From: Acidimicrobiales bacterium
GTDB taxonomy: Bacteria > Actinomycetota > Acidimicrobiia > Acidimicrobiales > CADCSY01
Length of the DNA: 64,000 nucleotides
Assembly (NCBI GenBank): GCA_035512495.1
Contig: DATKDW010000062.1
Location: 114,957 to 178,956, forward strand
Direction: 5' to 3'
Part shown: one piece after another, positions 42,498 to 51,300 of the stretch
Layout of the letters: each line of letters starts with the position of its first letter
Position numbering within the stretch: position 1 is the stretch's first letter
Position numbers and translations under genes: made by a program
Notes under the pieces: generated by a model
The model's database searches: none
The model's input: only the letters and a program-made list of their open reading frames with translations
What the model was told of the DNA's origin: nothing

Positions 42498-43469
42498 CTA
42501 GACGGCGAGCAGCTCGCGGGCGCCGGTGTCGACCGACGGGTGGCGCAGCTTCGACATGGCCCGGGCCTCGATCTGGCGGAACCGCTCCCGGGTGAGGTTG
42601 AAGGCCTCGCCGACCTCCTCGAGGGTGCGGGGCTCACCGCGGTCGAGCCCGTAGCGCAGCCGGATGATGGTGCGCTCCCGCTCGTCGAGGGGCGCCAGCA
42701 GGCGGGCGACCTCGTCGGGCAGCAGCGACTCGGCGGCGGCGTCGAACGGGGAGGCGGCGGAGGGGTCGGCCACCACGTCGCCGAGCTCGGCGTCGCCGTC
42801 CTCGCGCAGCGGGTCCGACAACGACAACGTCCCGCCGGCGTAGCGGAAGATGTCGGTCAGCTTGTCGATGGGCAGGTCGAGCTCGGCGGCAAGCTCGGCC
42901 AGGGTGGCGGGGCGGCCGTGCTTGACCTCGAGGCTGGCCTGGGCCTTGCGCAGGCGGGTCAGCTGGTCGCCGGCGTGGACCGGGAGGCGGATGGTGCGGC
43001 CGGTGTTGGCGATGCCGCGGGTGATGGCCTGGCGGATCCACCAGGTGGCGTAGGTGGAGAACTTGAAGCCCTTGCGCCAGTCGAACTTCTCGACGGCGTG
43101 GATGAGGCCGAGGTTGCCCTCCTGGACGAGGTCGAGGAGCGGCAGCTCTGACGCCTGGTACTTCTTGGCGATCGAGACCACCAGGCGCAGGTTGGCCTGG
43201 ATGAAGGTCTGGGTGGCGTCCTCGCCGGCCCGGATGGCCAGGCGCAGCTCGCGCTTCTTGGCGACGGGGATGCGCTCGCTGGTCGCCTCGAGCGTGGCCA
43301 GCTCGGCGCGCGCGGCGTTGCCGTCCTCGATCGCCTGGGCGAGGGTGGCCTCGTCGGCCTTCGTCAGCAGGGCGTGCTTGCCGATGTCACTCAGGTACAG
43401 CCGGACGAGGTCTTCGTCGGCGCGCTCTGGACGTTGCTTGGGCAACTCGTACCGGTCCTTGTTCAGCAT
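42498..43469 (-). CDS. Sigma-70 family RNA polymerase sigma factor (SigB/HrdB-like)
   Basis: A 323-residue group 1/2 sigma factor. It has region 1.2 (DLVRLYLSDIGKHALLTKA), region 2 (FIQANLRLVVSIAKKYQ, LLDLVQEGNLGLIHAVEKFD, FKFSTYATWWIRQAITRGI), region 3 (HGRPATLAELAAELDLP) and region 4 (ERTIIRLRYGLD, then TRERFRQIEARAMSKLRHP). It lacks the long region 1.1 of the primary factor, so it resembles alternative SigB-type factors. ATG 43469 is preferred; the longer frame adds low-complexity residues. It ends in TAG with DUF4031 continuing in frame. Confidence 0.93.
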   Translation of the reverse strand: MLNKDRYELPKQRPERADEDLVRLYLSDIGKHALLTKADEATLAQAIEDGNAARAELATLEATSERIPVAKKRELRLAIRAGEDATQTFIQANLRLVVSIAKKYQASELPLLDLVQEGNLGLIHAVEKFDWRKGFKFSTYATWWIRQAITRGIANTGRTIRLPVHAGDQLTRLRKAQASLEVKHGRPATLAELAAELDLPIDKLTDIFRYAGGTLSLSDPLREDGDAELGDVVADPSAASPFDAAAESLLPDEVARLLAPLDERERTIIRLRYGLDRGEPRTLEEVGEAFNLTRERFRQIEARAMSKLRHPSVDTGARELLAV

Positions 43470-43631
43470 CGCGCGGGGATGGCTGGCCGTCGGCCGGCGC
43501 GAGCGACCAGACGAGCCCGACTGACGGGGGCCTTCAGTGTACGACGAATGTGGGGATCGCGGTCCCAAGGTTCTGCATCGGACCCCCGAACACCTGCTTG
43601 AGGGGTGCCACCGGGTCCGGGAGCCGGGCGC

Positions 43632-45443
43632 TCAGCGGCTCCAGAGGTGCTCCGCCGGGATGGCCATGATGGTGTCGGGACCGGCGGTGACCGAGGCCAG
43701 GAGGCCCCGTGCCGTCGGCAGGACCTGGGTGGCGTAGAACCGGGCGGTGACCACCTTGGCCTCGAGGAACCCCTGGTCAGAGGGGTTGTCGGCGGCGAGG
43801 AGGCGGGTGGCGGCCAGCGCCGATCGAGCGAGCAGCCACCCGCCGGTGACCGTGCCGAACATCCGCAGGTAGGGCGCGGCCCCGGCCAGGGCGGCGATCG
43901 GGTCGGCCAAGCCGTGCTCCATGAGCCAGCCGGTGGCGTCCCGGAGGGCGGCGACGCCGTCGGCGAGCTCGACGCCGATCGCGGCGAGGTCGCCACCCTC
44001 AGCGGTTGCCTCGGCGGCGACGGCCTCCATGGCCGCCAGGTGGCGCTCGACCACCGCTCCCCCGCTCAGGCCGAGCTTGCGCCCCACCAGGTCCATGGCC
44101 TGGATCCCGTTGGTCCCCTCGTAGATGGGGGCGATACGGGCGTCGCGGTAGTGCTGGGACGCCCCGGTCTCCTCGACGTAGCCCATGCCGCCGTGAACCT
44201 GGACGTTGAGGGAGGTCACCTCGACCCCGAGGTCGGTGCACCACGCCTTGGAGATGGGGGTGAGCAGCTCGACGAGCTCCTGTCGCTCGGTGCGCACCGC
44301 CTCGTCGGGGTGGCTGTTGGCGAGGTCGATCGACTCGGCGTTGAGGTAGAGCAGGCAGCGCATCGCCTCTACGGAGGCCTTCATCGACATGAGCATGCGA
44401 CGGACGTCGGGGTGGTCGACGATGGGCGAGGACTCGCCTCTGGGCGCGCCGGGTGCCCGCCCCTGTCGCCGCTCGCAGGCGAAGGCCACCGCCTGCTGGT
44501 ACGCCCGCTCGGCCAGGGCCAGGCCCTCGACGCCCACCGAGAGGCGGGCGTTGTTCATCATGGTGAACATGTAGCGCATGCCGGCGTTGGGCTCGCCGAT
44601 GAGGTACCCGACCGCCCCCTCGCCACGCTCGCCGTAGGAGAGGACGCAGGTGGGGCTGGCCTTGATGCCCATCTTGTGCTCGATGGAGACGCAGGTGACG
44701 TCGTTGCGGGGCCCGAGGCTGCCGTCGTCGGCCACCAGGTGCTTCGGGACGATGAAGCACGAGATCCCCTTGGTCCCCGGCGGGGCGTCGGGCACCCGGG
44801 CCAGGACGAGGTGGATGATGTTGTCGGCCATGTCGTGCTCGCCGAAGGAGATGAAGATCTTGGTGCCCGAGATCCTCCAGGTGCCGTCGTCGGCGGGCAC
44901 GGCACGGGTGCGCAGCGCCCCTACGTCGGAGCCGGCGTCGGGTTCGGTGAGGTTCATCGTCCCGGTCCACTCGCCCGAGACCATCTTCGGGAGGTAGACC
45001 TCGCGCTGCTCCTCGCTGCCGTGGGCGTGGAGCATGTCGATGGCGCCCTGGGTGAGCAGCGGGGCCATGGAGAACGCCATGTTGGCCGAGGTGAGCATCT
45101 CCTGCTGGACGATGTTGACCAGCCACGGGAAGCCGCCACCCCCGTAGGCGGGGTCGAACGGGACCGCCCCCCAGCCGGCCTCCACGTAGCGCCGGTAGGC
45201 GTCCCGGAACGCCTCGGGGGTGGTGACGCTGCCGTCGGCGTCGAGGGTGAGGCCTTCGGTGTCGCCGATCCGGTTGGTGGGCGCCACCACCTCCTCCATG
45301 AAGCGAGCCGTCTCCTCGAGCACGCCGTGGACCACGTCGGCCTTGGCGTGGGCGAAGGGCTCCAGCGACGCCAAGGCCCCCACGTCGACCACATGGTCGA
45401 GGACGAAGCGGATGTCGGCGAGCGGCGCCACGTAGTCAGGCAT
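43632..45443 (-). CDS. Long acyl-CoA dehydrogenase (DmdC-like)
   Basis: A 603-residue member of the long acyl-CoA dehydrogenase subfamily that includes 3-methylthiopropionyl-CoA dehydrogenase. Motifs: GTMNLTEPDAGSDVGALRT (FAD contact), KIFISFGEHDMADN, HGGMGYVEETG and IYEGTNGIQAMDLVGRK, where the catalytic Glu is present. A C-terminal helical extension of about 130 residues is typical of this group. The substrate is not fixed; DMSP breakdown is possible but no other dmd genes are near. Start ATG 45443. Confidence 0.9.
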   Translation of the reverse strand: MPDYVAPLADIRFVLDHVVDVGALASLEPFAHAKADVVHGVLEETARFMEEVVAPTNRIGDTEGLTLDADGSVTTPEAFRDAYRRYVEAGWGAVPFDPAYGGGGFPWLVNIVQQEMLTSANMAFSMAPLLTQGAIDMLHAHGSEEQREVYLPKMVSGEWTGTMNLTEPDAGSDVGALRTRAVPADDGTWRISGTKIFISFGEHDMADNIIHLVLARVPDAPPGTKGISCFIVPKHLVADDGSLGPRNDVTCVSIEHKMGIKASPTCVLSYGERGEGAVGYLIGEPNAGMRYMFTMMNNARLSVGVEGLALAERAYQQAVAFACERRQGRAPGAPRGESSPIVDHPDVRRMLMSMKASVEAMRCLLYLNAESIDLANSHPDEAVRTERQELVELLTPISKAWCTDLGVEVTSLNVQVHGGMGYVEETGASQHYRDARIAPIYEGTNGIQAMDLVGRKLGLSGGAVVERHLAAMEAVAAEATAEGGDLAAIGVELADGVAALRDATGWLMEHGLADPIAALAGAAPYLRMFGTVTGGWLLARSALAATRLLAADNPSDQGFLEAKVVTARFYATQVLPTARGLLASVTAGPDTIMAIPAEHLWSR

Positions 45444-45469
45444 GGGCCGAGGCTACGGTGCATCCCCCG

Positions 45470-46513
45470 ATGGACCTCGCCGTCCCCGGCACCGCCACGC
45501 GCTACGACGCCCTCCTCGTGGTCTCCTTCGGGGGACCCGAGGGGATGGACGATGTCGTGCCGTTCATGGAGAACGTCACCCGGGGCCGCGGGATCCCCCG
45601 CGAGCGGCTGGTCGAGGTGTCGCGGCACTACGCCCTCTTCGACGGGGTGAGCCCCATCAACGGCCAGAACCGCGCCCTCGTCGCTGCGCTCACCGCCGAG
45701 CTCGCGGGGGCGGGCATCGACCTCCCCGTGTACTGGGGGAACCGCAACTGGGACCCCCTGCTCGCTGACACCGTGGCCGCCATGGCCCGCGACGGCGTCG
45801 AGCGAGCGCTCGCCTTCGTCACCTCGGCGTACTCGTCGTACTCGGGCTGCCGCCAGTACCGGGAGGACGTCGCCCGCGCCTGCGCCGAGGTGGGACCGGT
45901 GGCACCGGTGATCGAGAAGCTCCGGGGCTTCCACGACCACCCCGGCTTCGTGGAGCCCAACGCCGACAACGTCCGCGCCGCCCTCGAGCGGGTCCCCGCC
46001 GCGCGGCGGGACGGAACCCCAATCGCGTTCACGGCCCACAGCATCCCCACGTCGATGGCGGACTCGAGCGACTACCAGGCCCAGCTCCTCGAGGTGTGCA
46101 CGCTCGTGGCCTCCCGCCTCGACGGCAACCACCCGTGGGCGTTGGTCTGGCAGAGCCGCAGCGGCCCTCCCTCACAGCCCTGGCTCGAGCCCGACATCGT
46201 CGACCACATCGAGGCCCTGCACGCCGGGGGCGCGACCGACCTGGTGGTCGCGCCGATCGGCTTCGTGTCCGACCACATGGAGGTGGTCTACGACCTCGAC
46301 ACCGAGGCCACCGGCCGCGCCGAGGAGCTCGGCCTCTCGCTGGTGCGGGCGGCAACCGCCGGCACCGACCCGCGGTTCGTCGCCATGGTCCGAGAGCTGG
46401 TGCAGGAGCAGCTCGACCCCTCCGCGCCCCGTCGCGCCCTCGCCTCGGGCCCGCGCTTCGACACCTGCCACCCGGCCTGCTGCCACGGGCCCACGCGCCC
46501 TCCCCGCGCCTGA
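45470..46513 (+). CDS. hemH: Ferrochelatase (probable coproporphyrin III type)
   Basis: A 347-residue protein with DALLVVSFGGPEGMDDV, VYWGNRNWDPLLADT and AFTAHSIPTSMA (catalytic His), GFVSDHMEVVYDLD (Glu partner) and a C-terminal CHPACC cluster region that may bind an Fe-S cluster, as in actinobacterial enzymes. These insert iron into coproporphyrin III in the coproporphyrin-dependent haem pathway. ATG 45470 is chosen over GTG 45458. No other haem genes are adjacent. Confidence 0.95.
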   Translation: MDLAVPGTATRYDALLVVSFGGPEGMDDVVPFMENVTRGRGIPRERLVEVSRHYALFDGVSPINGQNRALVAALTAELAGAGIDLPVYWGNRNWDPLLADTVAAMARDGVERALAFVTSAYSSYSGCRQYREDVARACAEVGPVAPVIEKLRGFHDHPGFVEPNADNVRAALERVPAARRDGTPIAFTAHSIPTSMADSSDYQAQLLEVCTLVASRLDGNHPWALVWQSRSGPPSQPWLEPDIVDHIEALHAGGATDLVVAPIGFVSDHMEVVYDLDTEATGRAEELGLSLVRAATAGTDPRFVAMVRELVQEQLDPSAPRRALASGPRFDTCHPACCHGPTRPPRA

Positions 46514-46565
46514 CCCCCTCCGACCGCACGACCCGGCACCCGACGACGTCGGGCAGACTGCCGAC

Positions 46566-47594
46566 GTGCAGCTCACCAAGCTCGACCGCAACGCCGCCTT
46601 CGTCATCCGCGACCTCCCCGACGTGCCCTGCGAGGGCCCGGTGCGGCTGGGGCCGAAGGTGACACAGGCCAACGCCAAGCTCTACGCCCGGGTGGCCACC
46701 TACCGCCTGGCCCTCCTCGGGATCCGCCGGGGCGGCGGCGCCGCCGGCATCAAGGCCGAGGCCGCCGACGGGTCCACCGCGGTGGCCGACTTCGTGGAGG
46801 ACGTGAGACCCCTCGTGGCGAGGGGCGACCTGGCCCTGGACCCGGCGGCCGGCGTCAGCGCCGAGGGCCTGGCCCCGCTGCGCGACGACGACCCCCGCAA
46901 CCCGCTGCTGTGGGAGTCCGTCGACGGTGGCGCCGTGCGTGAGCTGGCGGCGGCCCGCAGCGCCGCCGCCTGCGCCGAGGCGTACCTCGGCGGCCTCGAC
47001 GGGCAACGGGTCGCGCTGCGGTGGAGCCGCGCCGCGGCTCCCCTGGCCCAGGAGCTGCACCGTCGGGGCGCCCGCATCGTGGCCATCTCCACAGGCGCCG
47101 GCAGCGCGGTGCAGGAGGCCGGCTTCGGCGTCGACGAGCTCGTGGCCGCAGCCGCCGACCACGGCGACGACCTCGTCACCCACCTCGGTGTCGACACCAC
47201 CGACCAGTGGGCCGTCTTCGGGGTGGACGTCGACGTCTTCGTGCCGGCCCCGACCCTGCGCTCGCTGTCGGAGGAAGGCGCCGGCATGGTCCGGGCGGGC
47301 GTGGTGCTCCCAAGCGGGGAGCAGCCCGTCAGCCCGAAGGCACTGGCGTCGCTGCGCCGGCGTGGGGTCGCCGCCCTCCCCGACACCATCGCGCTCGCCG
47401 GGCCCAGCATCGTCGGCGCCGCGCCGACGGACGCCTCGATCGACGACGCCCTCGCCCGCGTCGACACCGCGGTGGCCGAGGCCATGGCGGCGTCGGCCCA
47501 CGACGACGGCCCGCTCCTGGGGTCGTGCTACGCCGCCGAGTCGTTCCTGCGCACGTGGCGCGACGAACTCCCCTTCGGCCGCCCGCTGCCCTGA
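46566..47594 (+). CDS. Degenerate Glu/Leu/Phe/Val dehydrogenase-like protein
   Basis: A 342-residue protein that follows the amino-acid dehydrogenase plan: TQANAKLYARVATYRLALLG, a Gly-rich loop RRGGGAAGIKAE, then GLDGQRVALRWSRAAAPLAQELHRRGA-type Rossmann opening, VDVFVPAPTL and a VAALPDTIALAG segment. Two key sites are altered: the catalytic Lys of GGxKGG reads GGGAAG, and the GxGNVG cofactor loop reads RWSRAA. The frame is intact with normal codon use, so it looks like a retained pseudoenzyme or an enzyme of changed function, not a decayed gene. Confidence 0.65.
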   Translation: MQLTKLDRNAAFVIRDLPDVPCEGPVRLGPKVTQANAKLYARVATYRLALLGIRRGGGAAGIKAEAADGSTAVADFVEDVRPLVARGDLALDPAAGVSAEGLAPLRDDDPRNPLLWESVDGGAVRELAAARSAAACAEAYLGGLDGQRVALRWSRAAAPLAQELHRRGARIVAISTGAGSAVQEAGFGVDELVAAAADHGDDLVTHLGVDTTDQWAVFGVDVDVFVPAPTLRSLSEEGAGMVRAGVVLPSGEQPVSPKALASLRRRGVAALPDTIALAGPSIVGAAPTDASIDDALARVDTAVAEAMAASAHDDGPLLGSCYAAESFLRTWRDELPFGRPLP

Positions 47595-47600
47595 ACGCTC

Positions 47601-47705
47601 CTAGAACCCGGCGACGACGGACATGAGCACGAAGGCGCCCAGGCCGATCAGGCAGGCCCACACCCCGACCTTGATCCAGGTGGGGTAGCGCTGATACGTC
47701 GACAT
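47601..47705 (-). CDS. 34-residue single-pass membrane peptide
   Basis: ATG 47705 is preceded by GGGGAGGACGAG, a strong ribosome binding site. The product is MSTYQRYPTWIKVGVWACLI followed by GLGAFVLMSVVAGF: a short polar head and one hydrophobic helix. It lies in the 190-bp gap after the dehydrogenase-like gene, in convergent orientation. The clear RBS, amphipathic start and TM design support a real small membrane protein; the function is unknown. Confidence 0.65.
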   Translation of the reverse strand: MSTYQRYPTWIKVGVWACLIGLGAFVLMSVVAGF

Positions 47706-47788
47706 CTCGTCCTCCCCAGCAGCCTTGCTCCACGGTAGCCCCGGCGCGCCGCGAACCCTGCCACCCTCCCGGGGCGCCGCTGCACCCG

Positions 47789-49540
47789 TCAGCAGCTCGG
47801 CGTGCCCCCCGGGTCCATGCCCGCGGCGCTGTAGCGCACCCGTGGTGACCACATGAGCCAGCCGTCGATGCCGATCTCGGCCGCACCGCAGATCTGGGCC
47901 CGCACCTCGGCCGGGCCGTAGACCCTGCGGAAGCTGAAGTCCTGCAACCACGGGAAGATCGCGGTGCCGGTGCCGTCGACCTTCTCCTGGAAGTCGAGCA
48001 GCGAGGCCCGCACGATCTCGCGGGGCATCCCCACCGGGTCGGGGACCCGGTACTCACCGCTGACCCACAACGACGGGTACACCATCGGCGCCACATAGTC
48101 GGTCTGACGGGCGATGCGTGGCATGTCCTGGGCAACCGGGCCGGGGCGGGCGGCGGCGATGCCGAACACCGACGCCCCCTGGTAGACGCCCATGGCGCGC
48201 AGCTGCGGGAACGCCTCGGCGAGGAAGTCGGCCACCGCCACCTCGGGCGGGTCGATCAGGCCGGGCGCCACCATGTCGTCGAGGGAGCCCTCGGGACGGC
48301 GGATGTAGTCCCAGAGGATGTCGTCGACGCCGGCGGCGGCGGCCTCGAGGGCGATGTCGATGTTGTACTGCCGCACCTCGGGGTGGGCGAAGTTGGTGAA
48401 GCTCTCGCCGTAGCTGGGGTGGGGATCGCCGTCGGGCGTCTGGATGACCCAGTCGGGGCTCCCCTGCTCCCACGCCGCCTTGGCCAGGATCGGGTCGCGG
48501 AACGCCACCATGCGACCAACGACGGAGACCCCGCGGCCGTGCAGGTCTTCCAGCGCCTCCTCGAGGTCGTAGCGGGCCTTGACCGCCCCGATCTTGCGGG
48601 CCAGGGGGACCTGCGAGTCGTAGCCGATCTCGCCGCCCTCGTCCTTGAGGTCGAGCTGGACGGTGTCGATGCGCCCCTCGTCGATCATGTCGAGGACGCC
48701 CTGGCGGAGCCCGTCGTGGGCCCAGGCGGCAGCGGTGACGTGGGCGGCGCGCATGCCGGGGTGCTGCACCGGGACGATCACCTCGCTCATCGCCACGTTG
48801 CCGCTCCGGTCGATGGCGGCCAGCGCCACCGGCCCGGCCGGGGGGATGTCGTAGTGCAGCGCGAACCGGCCCTCGTCGTGCTCGACCCGTTCGCCGTCGG
48901 CGAGGAGGACGGAGTCAGGGTCGACGTGGCCCTCGATCACGACGGGATCATCGATGGCGACGGGGTCGAGGAGCGCCGGGGCGCTGATCTGAGGGGCGGT
49001 ACCGTCGACGACGAAGCGGCGCTGCTGGCGCGAGGTGCCGACGAAGGTCCGAGGCACCGCCACCTCGATGGTGTAGGTGCCCTCGGCGAGCTGCTCCTCT
49101 GGGCGCCAGCCGAAGCCGTGGTCACGCTCCTCGAGCTCGTCGGTGACCTCGCGGCCGTTGACCCAGGCGCGCGTCACGTTGGCGCGAGTGGCAGGCGCCA
49201 CCCGGATGTCGAGCTCGATCTCACCGGCGGTGACGAGGGTGAGGCTGGAACCGTCGGCCACCCCCGCCAGGCGGAGGTCGACCTGGTTGGCGCCCCAGGC
49301 GGCGTTGGCCACGTAGGCGACGAGCCCGATGGCCCCGAGGCACAGCACCAACAGGAAGACATCGGGCCGGCGCTTGGCGCGGAACAGCTGGCGACGACGG
49401 CTGGGGCCACGGTCGAGCGCGGCTCGGGGGTCGCTGAGCAGCGCCGGCCGGTAGGTCCCCGCGGAGGGGCGGGGGCGCCGGCGACGTCGGGGGCCGGGTC
49501 CGGGGCGGGCGCCCGGGATGTCGCGGAGGGACGTGACCAT
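47789..49540 (-). CDS. DUF4015 putative glycoside hydrolase, membrane-anchored
   Basis: A 583-residue protein with a Pro/Arg-rich cytoplasmic start, one TM helix (about residues 60-80), an Ig-like beta domain (about 85-260) and a C-terminal TIM-barrel-type DUF4015 domain with TVQLDLKDEGGEIGYDS, VVGRMVAFRDPILA, ILWDYIRRPEG and YVAPMVYPSLW. The D/E pattern on successive strands resembles glycoside hydrolases of the GHL/DUF4015 group. It would act outside the cell on an unknown polysaccharide. Start ATG 49540. Confidence 0.88.
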   Translation of the reverse strand: MVTSLRDIPGARPGPGPRRRRRPRPSAGTYRPALLSDPRAALDRGPSRRRQLFRAKRRPDVFLLVLCLGAIGLVAYVANAAWGANQVDLRLAGVADGSSLTLVTAGEIELDIRVAPATRANVTRAWVNGREVTDELEERDHGFGWRPEEQLAEGTYTIEVAVPRTFVGTSRQQRRFVVDGTAPQISAPALLDPVAIDDPVVIEGHVDPDSVLLADGERVEHDEGRFALHYDIPPAGPVALAAIDRSGNVAMSEVIVPVQHPGMRAAHVTAAAWAHDGLRQGVLDMIDEGRIDTVQLDLKDEGGEIGYDSQVPLARKIGAVKARYDLEEALEDLHGRGVSVVGRMVAFRDPILAKAAWEQGSPDWVIQTPDGDPHPSYGESFTNFAHPEVRQYNIDIALEAAAAGVDDILWDYIRRPEGSLDDMVAPGLIDPPEVAVADFLAEAFPQLRAMGVYQGASVFGIAAARPGPVAQDMPRIARQTDYVAPMVYPSLWVSGEYRVPDPVGMPREIVRASLLDFQEKVDGTGTAIFPWLQDFSFRRVYGPAEVRAQICGAAEIGIDGWLMWSPRVRYSAAGMDPGGTPSC

Positions 49541-49591
49541 GGTGAGGAGGAGCGCGGGCCGCGGTGGGAGCCGCCCGCTCAGTGTCCAGTA

Positions 49592-49601
49592 AACACGTGT
49601 T
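49592..49601. promoter_or_regulatory. AACACGTGTT palindrome upstream of the DUF4015 gene
   Basis: A perfect 10-bp palindrome lies 52 bp upstream of the DUF4015 start in a 124-bp gap. The AT-rich arms stand out against GC-rich flanks. It could be a regulator site for the DUF4015 gene. The gap otherwise shows nothing recognisable. Confidence 0.3.
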
Positions 49602-49664
49602 CCCGGGGTATGGGCCAGCCGGGGACGTGCGAGAGGACCCGGCGGCGACGGGATCCGCGCACCC

Positions 49665-50678
49665 TCAGGGAGCGGTGGCGATGGCCTTTCGGGCTCGCTC
49701 CAGGCCGTCGTCGTCGATGTCGTGGTGGGTGACGGCCCGCACCACGCCGGGCTCGATGGTGCCCACCACCACGCCCTCGGCGGCCAGGTGAGCCACCAGG
49801 GCGCGGGCGTCGGGATGGCGCCAGATCACCATGTTGGTGCAGACCGCTGCCGGGTCGAGGCCACCGTCGGGCCACCGCTCGGCGACCGCCTCCGCCAGGG
49901 CGGCGGCCCGCCGGTGGTCGTCGGCCAAGCGCTCCACCATGTCGGTCAGCGCCACGAGGGCGGCGGCGGCGATGACGCCGGCCTGGCGCATGTTGCCGCC
50001 GAGGTGCTGGCGTTCGCGCCGGGCCTCGGCGATCAGTGCGGCCGGGCCGGCCAGCAGCGAGCCGACCGGGGCGCAGAGTCCCTTCGACATGCACGCCATG
50101 ACGGTCGTGGCCTGGGCCGCGTAGTCGGCGGCGCTGGTGCCCGTGGCCACCTCGGCGTTGAAGAGGCGGGCGCCGTCCATGTGCACCGGGACGCCGCAGG
50201 CCGCGACCTCGCGGAGCGCGGCCAGGTCCCAGGGCGCACCGTTGGCGGGCATGTGGGTGTTCTCGACGGCCACGAGCGAAACCGTCGGGTAGTGGTGGCT
50301 CCCGGCGTCGGCGAGGTGGCGGATGTCGTCGGCACGGATGGCACCCCGCTCGTCGGGGACCTGGTGGAGCTGCACGCCGGCATTGCGCGCCGCGGCATTG
50401 GTCTCGTAGACGAGCAGGTGCTGACGGGCCCCGACGATCACCGAGTCGCCCGGACGGGTCTGGACCATCACCGCCAGCTGGTTGCCCATGGTGCCCGTCG
50501 GCACGTAGAGCGCCGCCTCCTTGCCCACCCGCTCGGCGAACGCCTCCTGCAGCGCATTGACGGTCGGGTCCTCGCCGTAGACGTCGTCACCCACCTCGGC
50601 GTCGGCCATGGCCCGCCTCATGGCGGGGGTCGGGCGGGTGACGGTGTCTGAGCGGAGGTCGACGGGGCCGTCGGTCAT
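49665..50678 (-). CDS. Low-specificity L-threonine aldolase family protein
   Basis: A 337-residue PLP enzyme opening [20 protein letters not shown], the standard threonine aldolase start, with [10 protein letters not shown] and the PLP Lys in [14 protein letters not shown] near residue 200. It splits threonine or allo-threonine into glycine and acetaldehyde, or related beta-hydroxy amino acids. Start ATG 50678. It is in tandem with the MarR gene 28 bp upstream and may be cotranscribed with it. Confidence 0.93.
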   Translation of the reverse strand: MTDGPVDLRSDTVTRPTPAMRRAMADAEVGDDVYGEDPTVNALQEAFAERVGKEAALYVPTGTMGNQLAVMVQTRPGDSVIVGARQHLLVYETNAAARNAGVQLHQVPDERGAIRADDIRHLADAGSHHYPTVSLVAVENTHMPANGAPWDLAALREVAACGVPVHMDGARLFNAEVATGTSAADYAAQATTVMACMSKGLCAPVGSLLAGPAALIAEARRERQHLGGNMRQAGVIAAAALVALTDMVERLADDHRRAAALAEAVAERWPDGGLDPAAVCTNMVIWRHPDARALVAHLAAEGVVVGTIEPGVVRAVTHHDIDDDGLERARKAIATAP

Positions 50679-50706
50679 GCCCGGAGGCTACCGAGGGCCG
50701 GGCCGG

Positions 50707-51204
50707 TCAGCCTCCTCGCTCCGTCGTGCCCTCCTCGGCCACGAAGCGGTCGACGCCCTCGATCAGGCGCTCGAGCAGCTCGGCCAGCACGGCGCGCTCG
50801 CCCTCGTCGAACCCGGTGAGGATCCGGTCCATCGCCGAACGGCGGCGCTCGACCACTGCCTCGTGGCGCCGCCTGCCCGCCGGCGTGAGGGCGACCACGA
50901 CGGCCCGGGCGTCATCGGCGTCGCGCCTGCGGTCGGCCAGGCCGGCGTCGACGAGACGGTCGACGGCCCGCGTCGCGGTCGACGCGTCGACCCTGAGCGC
51001 GGCGGCGAGGTCGCGCATCCGCCAGCACGGCTCCTGGGCGAGGAGGTCGAGGGTGTCGACCTGGCCGAGGTCGACCGCATCGGGACCCACCCCGTAGAGG
51101 TAGGTGCGCAGCCCGCCCATCGAGGCGCCCCGACGCAGCTCGCGCCAGGCGACGCCGATGCGACGCTCGACCTCGCGGTCGTCGCCTGGACGGGGTGCGC
51201 TCAC
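50707..51204 (-). CDS. MarR family transcriptional regulator
   Basis: A 165-residue winged-helix protein: dimerisation helix, then EPCWRMRDLAAALRVDASTATRAVDRL-type recognition helix region, a wing (RRRDADDARAVVVALTPAG) and a C-terminal helix. GTG 51204 is chosen because a longer frame reads through the intergenic operator. It is divergent from the MFS exporter, with a perfect palindrome between them. The classic arrangement is a ligand-responsive repressor of both genes. Confidence 0.9.
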   Translation of the reverse strand: MSAPRPGDDREVERRIGVAWRELRRGASMGGLRTYLYGVGPDAVDLGQVDTLDLLAQEPCWRMRDLAAALRVDASTATRAVDRLVDAGLADRRRDADDARAVVVALTPAGRRRHEAVVERRRSAMDRILTGFDEGERAVLAELLERLIEGVDRFVAEEGTTERGG

Positions 51205-51230
51205 CGCTGGCCCACGGTACAGTGGTCGAG

Positions 51231-51249
51231 TCGTTGCACAGTGCAACGA
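51231..51249. promoter_or_regulatory. 19-bp perfect palindrome between MarR and MFS genes
   Basis: TCGTTGCAC and GTGCAACGA flank a single A. Every arm position is complementary. It lies 27 bp before the MarR start and 51 bp before the MFS start and overlaps a TTGCAC -35-like hexamer on each strand. Dimension and position fit a MarR dimer operator controlling both directions. Confidence 0.8.
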
Positions 51250-51300
51250 TCGTAGCGCGCGGACCGCTCGTGCGCCGGGAAGCGCTCCGGAGGAGCTGGG

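Noticed and set aside
43470-43631. TACACT (43536-43541, minus) as a sigma-gene -10 element
   Set aside because: No acceptable -35 at 16-19 bp spacing, so it was not listed as a promoter.
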